From NCBI GenBank assembly GCA_034437615.1, contig DAOTTW010000190.1:1-5897 (forward strand): a stretch of 5,897 nucleotides of DNA, given 5' to 3'. Under the pieces are notes generated by a model, which had not been told where the DNA came from, searched no databases, and worked only from the letters and a program-made list of their open reading frames with translations. Position numbers and translations under genes: made by a program. Position 1 is the stretch's first letter; the number at the start of each line of letters is the position of its first letter. The stretch is from DAOTTW01 sp034437615. GTDB taxonomy: Bacteria; Chloroflexota; Anaerolineae; Aggregatilineales; Phototrophicaceae. Of this stretch, positions 1-5,839 are shown one piece after another.

Positions 1-308
1 ACGTTCTTCTCTGCGTTCCAGTGGGGTATCAGCGCATAATCTTGAAACACCATGCCCACCACCCGATCTATGGCTTCGATATTGCCAAGCAGCGTGCCAT
101 CATAAAACACCTGCCCCGTGTTCGGCGCTTCAAGTCCGGCGATCACACGCAGCAGCGTCGTCTTACCACAGCCAGACGGCCCGACGATCACCACCGCCTC
201 GCCATCTTCGATGGTCAACGATACGTCATCCAATGCCATGATGGGCTTGCCACCGGTTTCATCTGCGGGGTATGTCTTGGTTGCGCGTTCGACCTGTACG
301 CGGGTCAT
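1..308 (-). CDS. ABC transporter ATP-binding protein, N-terminal part (cut by window edge)
   Basis: The minus-strand reading from ATG at 308 gives 102 residues and continues past position 1, so the gene is partial at its 3' end only because the window stops. Visible motifs are an aromatic A-loop residue (Tyr13), the Walker A P-loop GPSGCGKT (residues 43-50), and a Q-loop in VFQDYALIPHW with Gln89. The ABC signature, Walker B and H-loop would lie outside the window. The spacing and the VFQDYALxPH form resemble ATPases of the sugar-uptake (CUT1/MalK-UgpC) class, but nitrate/taurine-type importers look alike in this part, so the substrate is not assignable. The protein would act at the cytoplasmic face of the membrane, hydrolysing ATP with permease partners not seen here. 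It starts 4 bp after the stop of the upstream membrane-protein gene with no clear Shine-Dalgarno sequence, which suggests co-transcription and translational coupling. Confidence 0.93.
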   Translation of the reverse strand, partial: MTRVQVERATKTYPADETGGKPIMALDDVSLTIEDGEAVVIVGPSGCGKTTLLRVIAGLEAPNTGQVFYDGTLLGNIEAIDRVVGMVFQDYALIPHWNAEKN

Positions 309-312
309 AGGT

Positions 313-1440
313 TTAGCTTTCTTGCAAGAGTGCAAAATCTGAAAATATCACCAGCAAGCTCGTCACCATCCAGAGCGTGCTGTTCAGCAACAGGCGCTTT
401 TTACGGCGGCTTGCCGCATACAGGATAACAGCAATTTGTAAGCCGACGATAAAGCGTAGGATGCCCAGCAGTTCCCGGTAGGTTGAGAAAGGCACGAAGA
501 GCATCAGCAGCGCGTTGACCAGCAGCAGCAGCGTCCAGATGTCGAAGCGCCTGCTGCGATAATCACGCCAACTATACACGAATCCAGCCAACGCAGGCAG
601 TAGCGCGAATAAGAACACCAGTGAGCCAAGCGCAGCGAAGATCATCAGGTTGCCATCTATCAGGATGCGGATAAAGCCCCAAAACGGGATGATTTCAAAG
701 CCCGTCGCCCCTTCACCACCGGAGCCAACGCCGAACGTACCGAATTGCCCAAGTAGCACCAATTGCCACAGCGCAAACGGCAAGCCAGCGAGCACACCAA
801 AGGCAATCGCCCGTACAAAACGCTGCTGGCATAGCCACCACAGCCCATAGGCCCCAACGAAAAGCAATGTGGTCTCTTTCGCCAGCGCCGCCAACGCGAA
901 AAGCAGCGCGGCCAGCCACCAGTTATCATGCTTATGCAAGCTGTAAATCGCCGCAATCACGAGTCCGTATGCTAGCGGCTCTGTGGTCAGCAGGCGTGCC
1001 GCCCCTAATACGCCCGCAGATAGCGCGTAGCCCAGTGCATACCAGCGGCTCACGCCAAAATCCATCAGCAAGCGCTCCAGCAGATACGTACTGACACCCA
1101 ACGCCAGCAGATTCACCGCGAACAGCGCCCAATGCAGCAGGTCATCCTGCCCCAACGCCAGCACAGCCCCGGCAGCAGGCAGCAATATGCGCTGGAAGCG
1201 ATACGCGGGCACGTCAATGTAGGGCGCAGCCGCAAAGCCATCGCGGGCAATCAGATAGACCGTCTGCCCGTCGTAGCCTTCGTCGCTGTAGGTGACACTT
1301 TGTAGATCAGGCGGGGCATAGCGTGCGCCAAGTGTGGCCAACGCCAGCGGATTGTCAAATTGGCCGACGACTGCCAGCGCGTAAATCAAGCATAGCAGCG
1401 GCGCTAAGGTCGCCGGACGCAGCAACTTAGATAGGGTCAT
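313..1440 (-). CDS. Polytopic membrane protein, probable GT-C-type glycosyltransferase
   Basis: This 375-aa protein is almost wholly hydrophobic. An N-terminal membrane segment (about residues 11-27) is followed by a polar loop (about 38-85), then many further segments (about 86-97, 103-120, 134-167, 174-200, 208-232, 262-289, 300-317, 325-342, 353-370). The first loop holds an acidic YDGQTVYLIARD motif (residues 56-67) and AYRFQRILLP (79-88). This DGQ...YR-QR-LP pattern is one I associate with bacterial GT-C-like membrane proteins involved in cell-surface glycopolymer formation, which use lipid-linked sugars at the outer face of the membrane. Other conserved-looking spots are TTEPLAYG (152-159) and LAKET (187-191). 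The C-terminus has a basic SRRKKR stretch (344-349). ATG at 1440 fits the start of the first hydrophobic segment; only a weak purine-rich stretch precedes it. The gene runs into the ABC ATPase gene with a 4-bp gap. The donor and acceptor sugars are unknown, and a non-enzymatic membrane role is not excluded. Confidence 0.85.
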   Translation of the reverse strand: MTLSKLLRPATLAPLLCLIYALAVVGQFDNPLALATLGARYAPPDLQSVTYSDEGYDGQTVYLIARDGFAAAPYIDVPAYRFQRILLPAAGAVLALGQDDLLHWALFAVNLLALGVSTYLLERLLMDFGVSRWYALGYALSAGVLGAARLLTTEPLAYGLVIAAIYSLHKHDNWWLAALLFALAALAKETTLLFVGAYGLWWLCQQRFVRAIAFGVLAGLPFALWQLVLLGQFGTFGVGSGGEGATGFEIIPFWGFIRILIDGNLMIFAALGSLVFLFALLPALAGFVYSWRDYRSRRFDIWTLLLLVNALLMLFVPFSTYRELLGILRFIVGLQIAVILYAASRRKKRLLLNSTLWMVTSLLVIFSDFALLQES

Positions 1441-1502
1441 AGACAGGTCTTTGCTTTCTATCTTGTGTCATCTCACGTAAACTGCATTTGTTAGTAACGG
1501 CG

Positions 1503-1538
1503 CTCCGCAATCTATGCGGGAGGGGCGTGCCCCCTACA
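1503..1538. repeat. GC-rich hairpin repeat ending in CCCTACA
   Basis: Two adjacent inverted repeats are visible: CTCCGC (1503-1508) against GCGGGAG (1516-1522, one bulged G), then GGGG (1522-1525) against CCCC (1530-1533) around CGTG. The unit ends in CCCCCTACA (1530-1538). The same layout, a GCGG-type hairpin followed by a G/C hairpin ending in CCCTACA, recurs at 5840-5880. I infer that both are diverged copies of a dispersed intergenic palindromic repeat. Two copies in one window are not proof of a family. Confidence 0.45.
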
Positions 1539-1596
1539 AAGATAACCGATTAAGCGGGCGTGTTAACCTATTGAACAGCCATCACACGCATCAGCC

Positions 1597-1602
1597 AAGA
1601 GG
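1597..1602 (+). promoter_or_regulatory. Ribosome binding site of the ligase-like gene
   Basis: AAGAGG lies 5 nt upstream of ATG 1608. It supports this start, which also places the first hydrophobic segment at the N-terminus. Confidence 0.6.
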
Positions 1603-1607
1603 CAACT

Positions 1608-3440
1608 ATGCTCACACGCTTAATTCCCCGGCTCATTCTGGTGACGATCTTCACATATTTAGCCGCAGCAGGCGCGACCTTCAACGGCTTGCTGACGCTG
1701 ATCGAATTGCAACCCATCACGCTTGGCCTGTTCGGGCTGATCGTCGCGCTGTGGTTAGTCTGGCATGTGCGGCGCGGCTGGGTCTGGCATCGTTCGCCCT
1801 TTGATTGGCTGTTCGTGCTGTGGGGGCTGGTGATCGCGCTATCTATCGTGGCGAACCCGCAGACGTGGCGGCGCAGTGTGCAAGCTGTGTGGTTTGTGCT
1901 GCTGTATATGGGTGTGTTCTTCATGCTGTCGGATCTGCTCAGCAACGGTGGCCTAAAGTCGGCGGTTATCATTGACGCGCTGCTGATCGTCGGCTTTGTG
2001 ATCGTGCTGTTGGGCTACTGGCAAATTTATCTGGTGCTCGAACGCGGCCTGGCGTGGGCGCGTCCGGTCAGCACGTTGGGTAATTACAATTATCTGGGTG
2101 CCTTCCTGCTGATGATCGCGCCGTTGACCCTCTTACGCGCAGTACAGGCGAAAACCAGCATCGCACGCGGCGCTATGCTGATTTACTTGCTGCTGGTGCT
2201 GATTTTGCTGCTGCTGACCACATCACGCGGCGCATGGGTCGGCCTGGGGCTGGCCTTTGCGGTGTTCTTGCTGCTGTGGCTGGCGGATCAGGGCTTGCTA
2301 TCGCCTGCTAATCTGCGGCATTTCTGGTCACAGCAGGGCCAGCGCACACGCCGCTTGCTCACTGCCGGGATTGTCGTCTCGTTATTGGGGGCAGTGGGCG
2401 CGGTGGGGGCGTTCTTCTATATCTTCACGGTGCCCGGTCGTGGTGCGCAGTGGCGCACGCTGATATGGCAAGCGGCGCTAGAGCAATTTTCGGCCTCACC
2501 CATCAGCGGCAACGGGCTGTTCACCTATGGCTACTACCTGCCGACGTTCTGGTCCATCCCGCCACAGCAACCGCACAGCCACGCGCACAGCATCCCGTTT
2601 ACGATCCTGGCTGAACTCGGCCTGCTGGGTCTGCTGCTGCTCATCCTGACGAGCGCAATCACGATCTGGCTGCTGTGGCGCAAATGGCAAGCGCTAAAAT
2701 CCGGCGAACGCTTGCCGTTTATCGCGCTCACAGCGGCGTTAATCGGCTTCTGTGGGCATCACCTGTTTGATACGCCCGCCATGATGCCACTGATTGCGCT
2801 GATGGGCGTGTTGCTGCTGGTCATGGCGCTGGACCCCGTGCAGCCAGAACCGATGCAAGCCGCATGGCGTCAGCGTGGGCATGGTTTCGGCATGGCGGGC
2901 CTGTGGCTTGTGTTGCTGCTGGTGGGCTTCTGGCACGCGGACGCCTACACACGCTATTTTACGACCCTGCGCACCGCAACCCTTGACCAGACATACGCCG
3001 AAGCTGCTCAAGCCTTGCAAACGCTGATTGATGCGGACCCACGCCAGCCTATGTACCCCATGCAGCAGGGCTTGCTGTGGGGTTTGGCGGCTGCGGATGG
3101 CGATTTAGCGGCGGCACAGCAGGGTATTGCCAGCTATGAAGCCTATCTAGCGCTGGAACCACATCAAGCACCAGCCTGGGCCAATTTAGCGGCGCTACAC
3201 TGGCAACTCGGCAACGAGCAAGCCGCGCTGGATGCCATCGCACAGGCACGCGCACTCGCACCACAATGGCAACACTTCCGGCGTACTCAGGCTATCTATA
3301 GCGGCGAAAACAGCAGCGCTGAGGACATCCCGCCACCCGCATCAACGCAAGGCTGGTATCTGAATACAGCGCGTTTTCAATATCTGTATGAAGGGCTGAA
3401 CATCGAATACGTCCCGCAGGTGGGCTGGGGCACACGCTGA
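1608..3440 (+). CDS. O-antigen ligase/polymerase-like membrane protein with C-terminal TPR region
   Basis: The protein has 610 aa. Residues 1 to about 405 form a polytopic membrane domain of the WaaL/Wzy (O-antigen ligase) type. This family transfers or polymerises undecaprenyl-linked glycans at the outer face of the membrane. Diagnostic spots are TLGNYNYLGAF (157-167), TTSRGAWVGL (204-213), GRGAQWRTLIWQAAL (277-291) in the large external loop, ISGNGLFTYG (299-308), and the His-rich HSHAHSIPFTILAELGLLG (323-341), which matches the HxHNxxL...ExGxxG motif of the family with Ser in place of Asn. A further membrane segment lies at about 427-442. Residues from about 459 to 555 are helical with TPR-like periodicity, for example APAWANLAALHWQLGNEQAA (521-540). 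TPR tails are common in such ligases outside Proteobacteria and may hold partners. Polymerase, ligase or protein O-glycosylase activity cannot be told apart from sequence. The gene ends 5 bp before the glmS promoter candidate. Confidence 0.88.
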   Translation: MLTRLIPRLILVTIFTYLAAAGATFNGLLTLIELQPITLGLFGLIVALWLVWHVRRGWVWHRSPFDWLFVLWGLVIALSIVANPQTWRRSVQAVWFVLLYMGVFFMLSDLLSNGGLKSAVIIDALLIVGFVIVLLGYWQIYLVLERGLAWARPVSTLGNYNYLGAFLLMIAPLTLLRAVQAKTSIARGAMLIYLLLVLILLLLTTSRGAWVGLGLAFAVFLLLWLADQGLLSPANLRHFWSQQGQRTRRLLTAGIVVSLLGAVGAVGAFFYIFTVPGRGAQWRTLIWQAALEQFSASPISGNGLFTYGYYLPTFWSIPPQQPHSHAHSIPFTILAELGLLGLLLLILTSAITIWLLWRKWQALKSGERLPFIALTAALIGFCGHHLFDTPAMMPLIALMGVLLLVMALDPVQPEPMQAAWRQRGHGFGMAGLWLVLLLVGFWHADAYTRYFTTLRTATLDQTYAEAAQALQTLIDADPRQPMYPMQQGLLWGLAAADGDLAAAQQGIASYEAYLALEPHQAPAWANLAALHWQLGNEQAALDAIAQARALAPQWQHFRRTQAIYSGENSSAEDIPPPASTQGWYLNTARFQYLYEGLNIEYVPQVGWGTR

Positions 3441-3444
3441 ACCC

Positions 3445-3473
3445 TTGCCGGATGTGCTTGCCAGGGGTATAGT
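3445..3473 (+). promoter_or_regulatory. Candidate sigma70-type promoter for the ribozyme-glmS transcript
   Basis: TTGCCG (3445-3450, 4 of 6 consensus positions) is separated by exactly 17 nt from TATAGT (3468-3473, 5 of 6). Transcription would begin near 3479-3481, about 38 nt before the ribozyme cleavage site. The promoter sits immediately after the stop codon of the upstream gene, so glmS need not depend on read-through. No experimental start is known; this is a sequence match only. Confidence 0.6.
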
Positions 3474-3478
3474 GTGGC

Positions 3479-3512
3479 GGCCCAGGTGCCACCCGCATGT
3501 GGGCAGAGGGCC
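3479..3512 (+). promoter_or_regulatory. 5' leader stem preceding the ribozyme cleavage site
   Basis: GGCCC (3479-3483) pairs exactly with GGGCC (3508-3512). Inside it TGCC (3487-3490) pairs with GGCA (3502-3505), and AC (3491-3492) pairs with GT (3499-3500) across a bulged G. The stem would start at the predicted 5' end of the transcript and stop 5 nt before the scissile bond. It lies upstream of the cleavage point, a part that glmS ribozymes do not need for catalysis, and would be released by cleavage. It may correspond to the variable 5' hairpin of some leaders or protect the RNA 5' end; that role is inferred. Confidence 0.5.
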
Positions 3513-3516
3513 AGAT

Positions 3517-3734
3517 AGCGCCGGGACCTGCTGCGTGCAGGTTGACGAGGTGACGGTTCCCTTGCGTCGTTGCGAGGGCCAACCCGGTAAACATAGGCAA
3601 CACGCACCGGGGAAAATCGAAAGTTCGGCGGATGCCGTCAGGGTAATATCCACAATCCTCCTCTGCAATCCCTCTCTAAATGCAGGCAGCGTGCCAAAAC
3701 GGACGGGCAACCCTCCGCACAAAGCAAGCTGCCG
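3517..3734 (+). ncRNA. glmS: glmS ribozyme (GlcN6P-activated self-cleaving riboswitch)
   Basis: This RNA lies in the 5' UTR of glmS. Core strings occur in the known order: AGCGCC (3517-3522; cleavage expected between A3517 and G3518), GTTGACGAGG (3541-3550; G3547 aligns with the catalytic guanine called G33/G40 in studied examples), ATCGA (3616-3620) and TTCGGCGGATG (3624-3634). Helices seen: hairpin ACCTGC (3526-3531) with GCAGGT (3537-3542); GACGG (3552-3556) with CCGTC (3635-3639), different pairs at the place of GGGGU/ACUCC in Thermoanaerobacter as I recall it; pseudoknot CGCC (3519-3522) with GGCG (3627-3630); P4 GGCAGC (3685-3690) with GCTGCC (3728-3733); a P4.1-like hairpin CGGA (3700-3703) with TCCG (3714-3717), followed by ACAAAG (3719-3724). 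The P3/P3.1 part (3640-3684) is not clearly resolved. GlcN6P, the product of GlmS, should trigger cleavage and lower glmS expression. Confidence 0.94.
3559..3611 (+). other. Two-hairpin insertion within the glmS ribozyme
   Basis: Hairpin A pairs CCCTTGC (3559-3565) with GCGAGGG (3572-3578) around GTCGTT, 7 bp including one G-U. Hairpin B pairs CCCGGT (3583-3588) with ACCGGG (3606-3611), 6 perfect pairs, around a 17-nt loop. CCAA links them. Together they replace the few nucleotides that join the P2 strand to the ATCGA motif in the Firmicutes ribozymes I can recall. The insert sits outside the conserved core strings, so the core can still form. Its function is unknown; it may be a structural extension. 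Confidence 0.75.
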
Positions 3735-3778
3735 CGTGGATGCGTACATCACAATCTACCTGATTCAACCCAACGCAC

Positions 3779-3783
3779 GGAGG
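3779..3783 (+). promoter_or_regulatory. glmS Shine-Dalgarno sequence
   Basis: GGAGG lies 6 nt upstream of ATG 3790 and 45 nt after the end of the P4 helix, so it remains on the downstream fragment after ribozyme cleavage. The spacing favours ATG 3790 over the in-frame ATG at 3784, which directly abuts the GGAGG. Confidence 0.85.
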
Positions 3784-3789
3784 ATGCAC

Positions 3790-5634
3790 ATGTGTGGTAT
3801 TGTCGGCTACATTGGTGGCAAGGACGCAACACAGATCATTATCGACGGCCTCGGACGCTTAGAATACCGGGGTTACGATTCCGCAGGGGTGGCGGTCCAT
3901 GCTCATGACGCCATCGACATCCGCAAAAAAGCGGGCAAGCTCTCAAACCTGCGTGAATTGGTCATGCAGCAACCGCTCAAGGGTCATGTCGGCGTCGGGC
4001 ACACGCGCTGGGCCACACACGGCGGCGTCAACGATCATAACGCGCACCCACACTTGAGCATGAGCGGCGAGATTGTCGTGGTGCATAACGGCATCGTAGA
4101 AAACTACCTGGAATTGCGCGAGGAACTACGCGCCGAGGGCATCGAATTTCGCTCCGAGACTGATACAGAAGTCATCGTCCATCTGGTGCAGCTATTCGCG
4201 GATAACGGCGCGAATACACTCGCTGAGGCCGTGCGTAAAGCTGTCGCACGCCTGAAGGGTGCTCATGCCATTGTCGTCATGAGCCGCAATGAGCCAGAGC
4301 AGTTGGTGGCGGTGCGCGTCGGCAATGCTGGCGGCGTGGCGCTAGGTCTCGGTGATGACGAGATGTTCATTGCCTCCGACATCCCGGCCATTCTGGATTA
4401 CACGCGCAAGCTGATCTTCCTCGAAAGCCGCCAGATGGCCACCGTCACAGCAGATGGCTATCGGCTGGAAACGCTGGACGGTCTGCCCGTCGAAAGCGTC
4501 GTGCATAGCATCCCCTATGATCCGGTCAGCGCCGTGAAGGGCGAGTATCGGCACTTCATGCAAAAAGAAATTTACGAGCAACCGAGCAGCATCACCGCCA
4601 CACTCAGCAACCGCATTGACTTCGACCACAGCCGCGTACACTTGCCCGAACTCAACCTGAGCACAGAGCAGGCCAACGCCATCCAGCGCATAGTTACGGT
4701 GGCGTGTGGCACCAGCTATTACAGTGGTCTCGTGGGTAAATTCTTCATAGAGCGCCTCGCACGCATCCCCACTGAGGTCGATTATGGCAGCGAGTATCGT
4801 TATCGCGACCCCATCATTGACGCGCACACAGCCGTTTTAGCCATCACACAAAGCGGCGAGACCGTCGATACACTGGCGGCGATGGAAGAAGCCCGCGAGA
4901 AAAACGGCACCGTCTGGAGCATCGTCAACGCCATCGGCAGTCAGGCCATGCGCATCGCAGATGGTTGCATCCCCATGCACGCCGGGCCGGAAATCGGCGT
5001 CGCCTCCACGAAGGCGTTTACCACCAGCATCGTCGATCAATATCTGCTGGCGCTGTATTTGGGTGAGGTGCGCGGTGTGCTGACGCCGGAGCAGCGCAAA
5101 CAATACGTGCAGGATGCCGCACGCCTCCCGGATTTGATCGGGCGCACACTAGAACAGGATCATCTCATCGAGGCGCTGGCACACCATCTATACCGCTACA
5201 CGGACTTCTTGTATTTGGGGCGCGGCATCAATTACCCCATCGCGCTAGAGGGTGCGCTGAAGCTCAAAGAGATCAGCTACATTCACGCAGAAGGCTACCC
5301 GGCTGGCGAGATGAAGCATGGCCCCATCGCGCTGATTGACGAGCAAATGCCCGTGCTGGCGATCACGCTGAAGGATGATGTGTACGACAAGATGCTCAGT
5401 CAGGTAGAGCAGGCTAAGGCGCGTGATGGCATCGTGATTGCGTTGGCGACAGAGGGGGATAATTACATCGCAGAGAAGGCCGACCACGTGATTTACATGC
5501 CAGAGGTGCCGCCGATGCTTAGCCCGGTTGTGAGCGTGGTGCCGCTGCAATTGCTGGCCTATCATATTGCGTCGCTGCGCGGTGCGGATGTCGATCAGCC
5601 GCGTAACCTGGCCAAAAGCGTCACCGTAGAATAA
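3790..5634 (+). CDS. glmS: Glutamine--fructose-6-phosphate aminotransferase (isomerizing)
   Basis: The 614-aa protein (E. coli GlmS is about 609) converts fructose-6-phosphate and glutamine to glucosamine-6-phosphate, the first step toward UDP-GlcNAc for peptidoglycan and surface glycans, in the cytoplasm. The N-terminal class II glutaminase domain (about 2-240) starts MCGIVGYIG. Cys2 is the nucleophile after Met removal, which fixes the start at 3790; an ATG two codons earlier would bury it. Further glutaminase motifs are HTRWATHG (71-78), HNGIVEN (99-105) and SETDTE (122-127). Two SIS domains follow: ACGTSYYS (305-312) and ITQSGETVDTL (352-362) in the first; HAEGYPAGEMKHGPIALID (499-517) in the second. 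The tail LAKSVTVE ends the protein, with Lys609 matching the Schiff-base lysine (K603 in E. coli). All key residues are present, so it should be active. Expression is probably controlled by the ribozyme directly upstream. Confidence 0.98.
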   Translation: MCGIVGYIGGKDATQIIIDGLGRLEYRGYDSAGVAVHAHDAIDIRKKAGKLSNLRELVMQQPLKGHVGVGHTRWATHGGVNDHNAHPHLSMSGEIVVVHNGIVENYLELREELRAEGIEFRSETDTEVIVHLVQLFADNGANTLAEAVRKAVARLKGAHAIVVMSRNEPEQLVAVRVGNAGGVALGLGDDEMFIASDIPAILDYTRKLIFLESRQMATVTADGYRLETLDGLPVESVVHSIPYDPVSAVKGEYRHFMQKEIYEQPSSITATLSNRIDFDHSRVHLPELNLSTEQANAIQRIVTVACGTSYYSGLVGKFFIERLARIPTEVDYGSEYRYRDPIIDAHTAVLAITQSGETVDTLAAMEEAREKNGTVWSIVNAIGSQAMRIADGCIPMHAGPEIGVASTKAFTTSIVDQYLLALYLGEVRGVLTPEQRKQYVQDAARLPDLIGRTLEQDHLIEALAHHLYRYTDFLYLGRGINYPIALEGALKLKEISYIHAEGYPAGEMKHGPIALIDEQMPVLAITLKDDVYDKMLSQVEQAKARDGIVIALATEGDNYIAEKADHVIYMPEVPPMLSPVVSVVPLQLLAYHIASLRGADVDQPRNLAKSVTVE

Positions 5635-5820
5635 CCAGATAACGTGGTGACGACTCAGGTACGTGTCCCACTCTCAGTCGCCCGACGTTAAAACGTCCGG
5701 CTCCGGTAACGACGAGCCTGCTATTGCAGGCTGTATGCAGCGTACAATGGCCCCCTTCAGGGGGGTTGGCCCTGCGGAAGCCGCTGGCTTTAGGCTTTTC
5801 CAGCTAAAAAACAAGTCAAA
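5635..5820 (+). other. Structured non-coding region after glmS, possible IS200/IS605-type end remnant
   Basis: No credible gene is seen. Inverted repeats are dense: AGCCTGC (5715-5721) with GCAGGCT (5726-5732) around TATT; CCCCC (5751-5755) with GGGGG (5760-5764) around TTCA; and the competing pairs GCTGG/CCAGC (5783-5787 with 5799-5803) and AAGCC/GGCTT (5778-5782 with 5786-5790). The string GGAAGCCGCTGGCTTTAGGC (5776-5795) resembles the GAAGCC...CTTTAGGC pattern found at right ends of many IS200/IS605 elements downstream of tnpB. A frame open from 5649 to the window end includes SPDVKTSGSGNDEP, which is vaguely like a TnpB tail. No recognisable catalytic part is present. No hairpin followed by a T-run is seen on the plus strand, so an obvious intrinsic terminator for glmS is missing. 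Confidence 0.35.
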
Positions 5821-5839
5821 TTCTTGCAACATCGGCAAT

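Larger units (their letters stand above)
1441..1607. other. Divergent intergenic region between the two transcription units
   Basis: These 167 bp separate the minus-strand membrane-protein gene from the plus-strand ligase-like gene and should contain both promoters. I do not see a convincing -35/-10 pair in either direction. The middle part (about 1503-1538) is occupied by GC-rich inverted repeats, listed separately. No tRNA, riboswitch or small ORF with a credible ribosome site is evident. Confidence 0.6.

Noticed and set aside
3292..3752. Minus-strand ORFs of 76-136 aa across the end of the ligase gene and the glmS leader
   Set aside because: They are antisense to the ribozyme and the ligase C-terminus, have no recognisable domain and no credible ribosome site.
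3445..3789. An in-frame 115-codon extension upstream of GlmS
   Set aside because: The reading frame is open through the ribozyme, but the extension would place Cys2, the glutaminase nucleophile, deep inside the chain. The DNA shows RNA helices and the glmS ribozyme core, and a GGAGG site sits 6 nt before ATG 3790.
4342..5565. Minus-strand ORFs of 88-161 aa inside glmS
   Set aside because: They mirror the codon bias of a strongly conserved glmS gene on the plus strand; no independent motifs.
5776..5810. Intrinsic terminator for glmS
   Set aside because: Stems are present, but the run after the hairpin is A-rich on the plus strand (TAAAAAAC), not a T-run. On the minus strand the T-run would come before the hairpin, not after it.
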